Assembly: GCA_934617065.1 (NCBI GenBank)
Contig: CAKTTY010000001.1
Span: forward strand, 186,001-250,000
Length of the DNA: 64,000 nucleotides
Source of the DNA: an uncultured Eggerthellaceae bacterium
Lineage (GTDB): Bacteria; Actinomycetota; Coriobacteriia; Coriobacteriales; Eggerthellaceae
Direction of reading: 5' to 3'
Positions 60,897-64,000 of the stretch are shown here, in pieces. Each line of letters starts with the position of its first letter. Position 1 is the stretch's first letter. The notes beneath the pieces are model-generated. The model was not told the DNA's origin. It worked only from the letters and a program-made list of their open reading frames with translations, and made no database searches. The translations under genes were made by a program, and so were the position numbers.

Positions 60897-60926
60897 GAGA
60901 GCCCTTGCTTCTGCGGGGCTCTTTTG
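60897..60926 (+). terminator. Terminator of the ABC operon
   Basis: AGAGCCC and GGGGCTCT pair around TTGCTTCTGC, followed by TTTG. Confidence 0.8.
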
Positions 60927-60991
60927 TTTAGCGCGCCGCAGTGGTGCGCGACCTCGATATGCAGAGCATGCTGGTTTTGAAAGGGGAGAGC

Positions 60992-61504
60992 ATGATAATT
61001 TCCATTGAAGGTCATACACCTGATGTTTCCAGTGCCGCGTTCGTGGCTGATAACGCCACGGTTTGCGGTGATGTGAAGGTGGGGGAGGATTCTTCTATCT
61101 GGTTCGGTGCGGTGCTGCGTGCCGAGTGCGAGCCATTGCGTATTGGCGATCGGACTAACGTGCAGGATAACGTTGTCGTGCATATCGATAGTGGATTCCC
61201 CGTAACCATCGGCAGCGACGTTACGGTGGGGCATGGCGCGGTAGTGCATGGCTGCACAGTGGAAGATGGCGTTCTGATAGGCATGGGGTCAACCATCCTC
61301 AACGGCGCTGCAATTGGCGAGGGCTCGGTAGTCGCTGCGGGCGCTCTGGTTCTCGAAGGGGCTGTAGTGCCGCCCTATTCGTTGGTCGCTGGTGTCCCTG
61401 CAAAGGTGAAGAAAACCCTTAGCGCTGAAGAAGTGAAGAACCGCATCGACTATTACACGCCTCGCTATGTGAGAGAGGCAAAGCTGTATGCGGGGTCGAA
61501 CTAG
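60992..61504 (+). CDS. Gamma-carbonic anhydrase family protein
   Basis: The 170-residue protein folds as a left-handed parallel beta-helix of hexapeptide repeats (AAFVADNATVCGDVKVGEDSSIWFGAVL, VTIGSDVTVGHGAVVHGCTV, VLIGMGSTILNGAAIGEGSVVAAGALV) and a C-terminal helix. The three zinc histidines are at VVHID, VGHGAVVHG. R in LRAEC and Q/D in NVQDN match the active site, but catalysis in bacterial YrdA/PaaY-type members is often weak. AAAGGGGAG is close before the ATG at 60992. Confidence 0.93.
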   Translation: MIISIEGHTPDVSSAAFVADNATVCGDVKVGEDSSIWFGAVLRAECEPLRIGDRTNVQDNVVVHIDSGFPVTIGSDVTVGHGAVVHGCTVEDGVLIGMGSTILNGAAIGEGSVVAAGALVLEGAVVPPYSLVAGVPAKVKKTLSAEEVKNRIDYYTPRYVREAKLYAGSN

Positions 61505-61565
61505 GGGCGTGTAAAGAGAAGCTCGTGAAACCTATCGGATTAGCAGACATCGCGTTTAGAAAATA

Positions 61566-61595
61566 AGAAAGGGCCCGCATAAGCGGACCCTTTCT
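61566..61595 (-). terminator. Terminator of hpf
   Basis: AGAAAGGGCCCGC and GCGGACCCTTTCT pair with one mismatch around ATAA. On the minus strand TATTTTC follows. Confidence 0.85.
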
Positions 61596-61613
61596 GGGTT
61601 GCGGAATGAGTGC

Positions 61614-62174
61614 CTATTCCTCGGTTGCCTTCAGCAGACCGTAGCCACCGTTGTCGCGGCGATACAGGATGTTCACGGCATTGGTGTCGCGGTCGATGTA
61701 GGCGAAGAAATCGTGACCGAGCAGGTCGATCTGAACCAGGGCCTCTTCTTCGGTGAGGGGCTCGAGAACCAGTTCCTTCACGCGTACTACTTCATCGTCG
61801 GCGGAAAGTTCCTTCATCAGGCCGTCGATGTCGAGCTCGGTGCCTGCCTTGGCAGGAGCATCAGCGATCTTCTTGTCGATGATGCGGGTCTTGTACTTGC
61901 GGAGCTGGCGCAGAACCTTAGCAGCGGCGACGTCAATTGCGGCGTACATGTTCTCGTCGGTCTCTTCTACGCGGATGATGTGACCGCGTGCGCGCATGGT
62001 AACCTCGCACTTGGCGGGGGTGGGGTTAGCAGGGTTCTTTTCAACCTGCAGTACAACCTCGGCAGTAAGGGGGTTGATGTCCATGACCTTCATGGAGTTG
62101 CCGATTTTTTCTTCGGCATAAGCGCGGATAGGATCCGTGATGGGCATCTTGCGGCCGGTGATGGTGATTTCCAT
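61614..62174 (-). CDS. hpf: Ribosome hibernation promoting factor, long form
   Basis: This protein binds the 30S decoding centre and, through its C-terminal domain, joins 70S ribosomes into inactive 100S dimers in starved cells. The 186-residue protein has the N-terminal beta-alpha-beta domain (MEITITGRKMPITDPIRAYAEEKIG; EVTMRARGHIIRVEETDENMYAAIDVAAAKVLRQLRKYK) and the C-terminal dimerisation domain VVRVKELVLEPLTEEEALVQIDLLGHDFFAYIDRDTNAVNILYRRDNGGYGLL. The ATG at 62174 has GAGAGGTG in front. The longer open frame is not used. Confidence 0.96.
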   Translation of the reverse strand: MEITITGRKMPITDPIRAYAEEKIGNSMKVMDINPLTAEVVLQVEKNPANPTPAKCEVTMRARGHIIRVEETDENMYAAIDVAAAKVLRQLRKYKTRIIDKKIADAPAKAGTELDIDGLMKELSADDEVVRVKELVLEPLTEEEALVQIDLLGHDFFAYIDRDTNAVNILYRRDNGGYGLLKATEE

Positions 62175-62390
62175 GATTTCACCTCTCAAACTGAAACGAA
62201 CTTCGCGGTTTTTCGAGGGGCCCCTCATGAAACTGGAACGTCGGAAACGACAATTCATGCTGCGTGGAATGCATCGTTGGATGCGCCCTTGCAGCACCTT
62301 CTATGATGGGAGGCGGTTTCGTATTTCCCCTCGTCAACCGTCTTCGCTTATTAGTCTAGCGCACTTCTTTCTGATTTCGTCAATAAAAAT

Positions 62391-62430
62391 GAACTTGTTC
62401 TAAAACGTTGTATAAACGTTGCTATTGGTA
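62391..62430. promoter_or_regulatory. GAAC-N2-GTTC plus TAAAACGTTG boxes upstream of nhaA
   Basis: GAACTTGTTC (62391-62400), TAAAACGTTG (62401) and TATAAACGTTG (62411) follow at 10-11-bp steps, an arrangement close to the triple box at 39081-39113 but with changed half-sites. It lies between divergent hpf and nhaA and could control either. Confidence 0.4.
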
Positions 62431-62492
62431 AGGCATTTTGAATGATTCGCTCTGCTATCGTGGAACGCTAAAGAGAAGCGGAGGAATACCCT

Positions 62493-63968
62493 ATGGCCCA
62501 TAAACCGCATAAGGAAACTGGCATCTTCATCAACGAGGTGTCTTCCCATCAGCGTCGCTACCATAAGGTGCTGGAGCTCACCCATTCAACCACCAAGGCG
62601 GCAGGCGTCATGCTCCTAGGCGCAATTATTGCGTTGGTGGTGGCAAATACGGCTGCGCACGGAGCGTTTACCGAGTTCTGGCACACCGAAGTATCCTTTG
62701 GGTTTGGCGCGACGCACGCAGAGATGTCGTTGGCTCACATTATCAATGATGTGCTTATGGCAATTTTCTTCCTGTTGGTTGGGCTGGAAATCAAGTACGA
62801 GATGACGGTGGGCGAACTTACCGATGTTCGTCAGGCAATCTTGCCTGTCGCTGCCGCTATTGGCGGCGTGCTTATGCCTGTGGGCATCTATCTGCTGTTC
62901 AACGCGAGCAACCCGGAAACGGTTATGGGTTGGGGCGTGCCCACTGCAACCGATATTGCCTTCGCGCTTGGTATTTTGGCGTTGTTGGGATCGCGCGTTC
63001 CTGCCGGGTTGCGAGTGTTCCTCAGCACTCTTGCGGTAGCCGATGACATCGTGGCAATCCTGGTCATTGCTGTCTTCTACGGGCAGAGCCCCTCATTGAT
63101 GTGGTTGGCGGCTGCGGCAGTGGTTATGGTTGTGCTTGTTGCGCTGAACCGCACTCATGTGTATTCATTGGTGCCATATTTGTTGGTGGGTGCAGTGCTG
63201 TGGTACTGCATATTTATGTCGGGAGTTCACTCGACCATCGCCGGCGTGCTGCTGGCCTTCGCCATTCCCTCCCGTTCGCATGTGAAGCTGAAGAGCTTCG
63301 CTAGCTGGTCGGGGCAGCGTGTGAAGGAAGCGGAGGAAAGCTATGTTCCCGACGAGCCGGTAATCGGCCAAACCGACTACTTGGCTAGCGTAACGCGTCT
63401 GGCGCGCGTTTCCCGTCAGGTGGTCCCTCCTGCAACACGCCTGGAGCGCAGGCTGTACCCATGGGTTTACTTCGCGATCCTTCCCCTGTTCGCTCTGACC
63501 AATGCCGATGTGGCATTCATACAGGTGCCTGCGGGCGATATCCTTTCAAGTCCTATCTTCTTGGGCGTGTTCTTCGGATTGGTAATAGGCAAGCCTGCAG
63601 GCATCATGCTTATGAGCTTCATTATTGTGAAAACGAAACTTTCAACTCTGCCGGAAAACGTGAATTGGTCCCATATGCTTGGTGCGGCTCTTTTGGGCGG
63701 CGTGGGCTTTACCATGTCCATCTTTGTGGCCAACTTGGCTTTTGCCGACGCAGCGTGCGTAATGGTTGCCAAGGTGGCCATTTTGGCGGCATCGTTGGTG
63801 GCGGGCGTTTTGGGCTTTACGTTCCTGTTTCTCCAGGCAAAGGCGGCCACACGTCGAGGTCAGCGTTTCGAAATGGAGCTGCCCTCTGCCAACAACAGGC
63901 AGTCGCACGCTGCCCATGAGGCTGAGAGACGTTATAAGCGAGAGCGCATTCAAGACGAGAATGAATAG
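62493..63968 (+). CDS. nhaA: NhaA-type Na+/H+ antiporter
   Basis: The 491-residue inner-membrane exchanger exports Na+ or Li+ in exchange for H+. The family core is intact: AHIINDVLMAIFFLLVGLEIKYEM, GWGVPTATDIAFALGILALLGSRVPAGLRVFLSTLAVADDIVAILVIA with the ion-binding Asp pair (ADD), FMSGVHSTIAGVLLAFAIP and ALLGGVGFTMSIFVANLAF. It is longer than E. coli NhaA (388) through an inserted charged loop (about 268-325) and a polar C-terminal tail of about 40 residues. GCGGAGGAA precedes the ATG. Salt and pH stress is the likely setting. Confidence 0.95.
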   Translation: MAHKPHKETGIFINEVSSHQRRYHKVLELTHSTTKAAGVMLLGAIIALVVANTAAHGAFTEFWHTEVSFGFGATHAEMSLAHIINDVLMAIFFLLVGLEIKYEMTVGELTDVRQAILPVAAAIGGVLMPVGIYLLFNASNPETVMGWGVPTATDIAFALGILALLGSRVPAGLRVFLSTLAVADDIVAILVIAVFYGQSPSLMWLAAAAVVMVVLVALNRTHVYSLVPYLLVGAVLWYCIFMSGVHSTIAGVLLAFAIPSRSHVKLKSFASWSGQRVKEAEESYVPDEPVIGQTDYLASVTRLARVSRQVVPPATRLERRLYPWVYFAILPLFALTNADVAFIQVPAGDILSSPIFLGVFFGLVIGKPAGIMLMSFIIVKTKLSTLPENVNWSHMLGAALLGGVGFTMSIFVANLAFADAACVMVAKVAILAASLVAGVLGFTFLFLQAKAATRRGQRFEMELPSANNRQSHAAHEAERRYKRERIQDENE

Positions 63969-64000
63969 TCATATTCCGCTGAACTGGTGTTATGAAGCAC

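Overview
The window looks like the chromosome of a gut- or mouth-type member of the Coriobacteriia (Actinomycetota), most likely an Eggerthellaceae/Slackia-like genus. This is inferred from gene content and protein style (a TPR-like LuxR regulator next to an MFS gene, type III glutamine synthetase, an LPxTG protein, an AbiEi/DUF559-like orphan gene, a CIRCE operator) and not from any database match. There is no rRNA, prophage, CRISPR array or complete insertion sequence. Most genes are housekeeping or nutrient-uptake genes, and the unusual material is concentrated in the non-coding DNA.

Layout. 1-1402: an Mg/CBS-domain regulatory protein, with the start of another gene at the left edge. 1403-5440: a gene-poor stretch with tRNA-Arg(ACG), one nuclease-like orphan gene and several families of degenerate repeats. 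5441-12616: a six-gene leftward rhamnose operon (pyk-rhaB-rhaA-rhaD-rhaM-MFS). 12896-25110: M20 amidohydrolase, an LPxTG surface protein, a LuxR regulator, a Gfo/Idh oxidoreductase, an MFS carrier, small membrane proteins, murB, a TauE/SafE exporter and a glycosyltransferase. 25548-34649: a WecA/TagO-like lipid-carrier transferase, a MacB/FtsX-type ABC exporter, hsp20 under CIRCE, a membrane-anchored beta-lactamase-fold protein and rplM-rpsI. 34650-42030: mini-proteins, an EamA permease, a probable structured RNA, a LysR regulator and glnN. 42343-46989: an alarmone synthetase, ilvE, a YerC/TrpR-like protein, a PTS IIC-like protein and a solute-binding lipoprotein. 47145-53200: rlmH, then the aspartate-family genes lysA, hom, metA and metY. 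53403-63968: a CpsB-like phosphatase, VanZ, an MFS efflux pump, a GNAT acetyltransferase, a complete polar amino-acid ABC importer, a gamma-carbonic anhydrase, long-form hpf and nhaA.

How the genes work together. The rhamnose operon imports and isomerises rhamnose, phosphorylates it and cleaves it, and it carries its own pyruvate kinase translationally coupled to rhaB. The hom-metA-metY cluster makes homocysteine. A glutamate in the MetA specificity loop predicts that this MetA uses acetyl-CoA, which matches its O-acetylhomoserine-using neighbour. The most interesting unexplained elements are a G-rich multi-hairpin RNA candidate with its own terminator (37051-37335), a recurring GAAC-N2-GTTC / AAAACGTGTTC operator-like motif concentrated around the LysR gene and two small membrane-protein genes, two large fold-back elements with terminators nested inside them, and several families of degenerate tandem repeats. 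Start codons were chosen by Shine-Dalgarno position where one is visible. Three genes instead have a -10-like hexamer directly before the ATG and may be leaderless.
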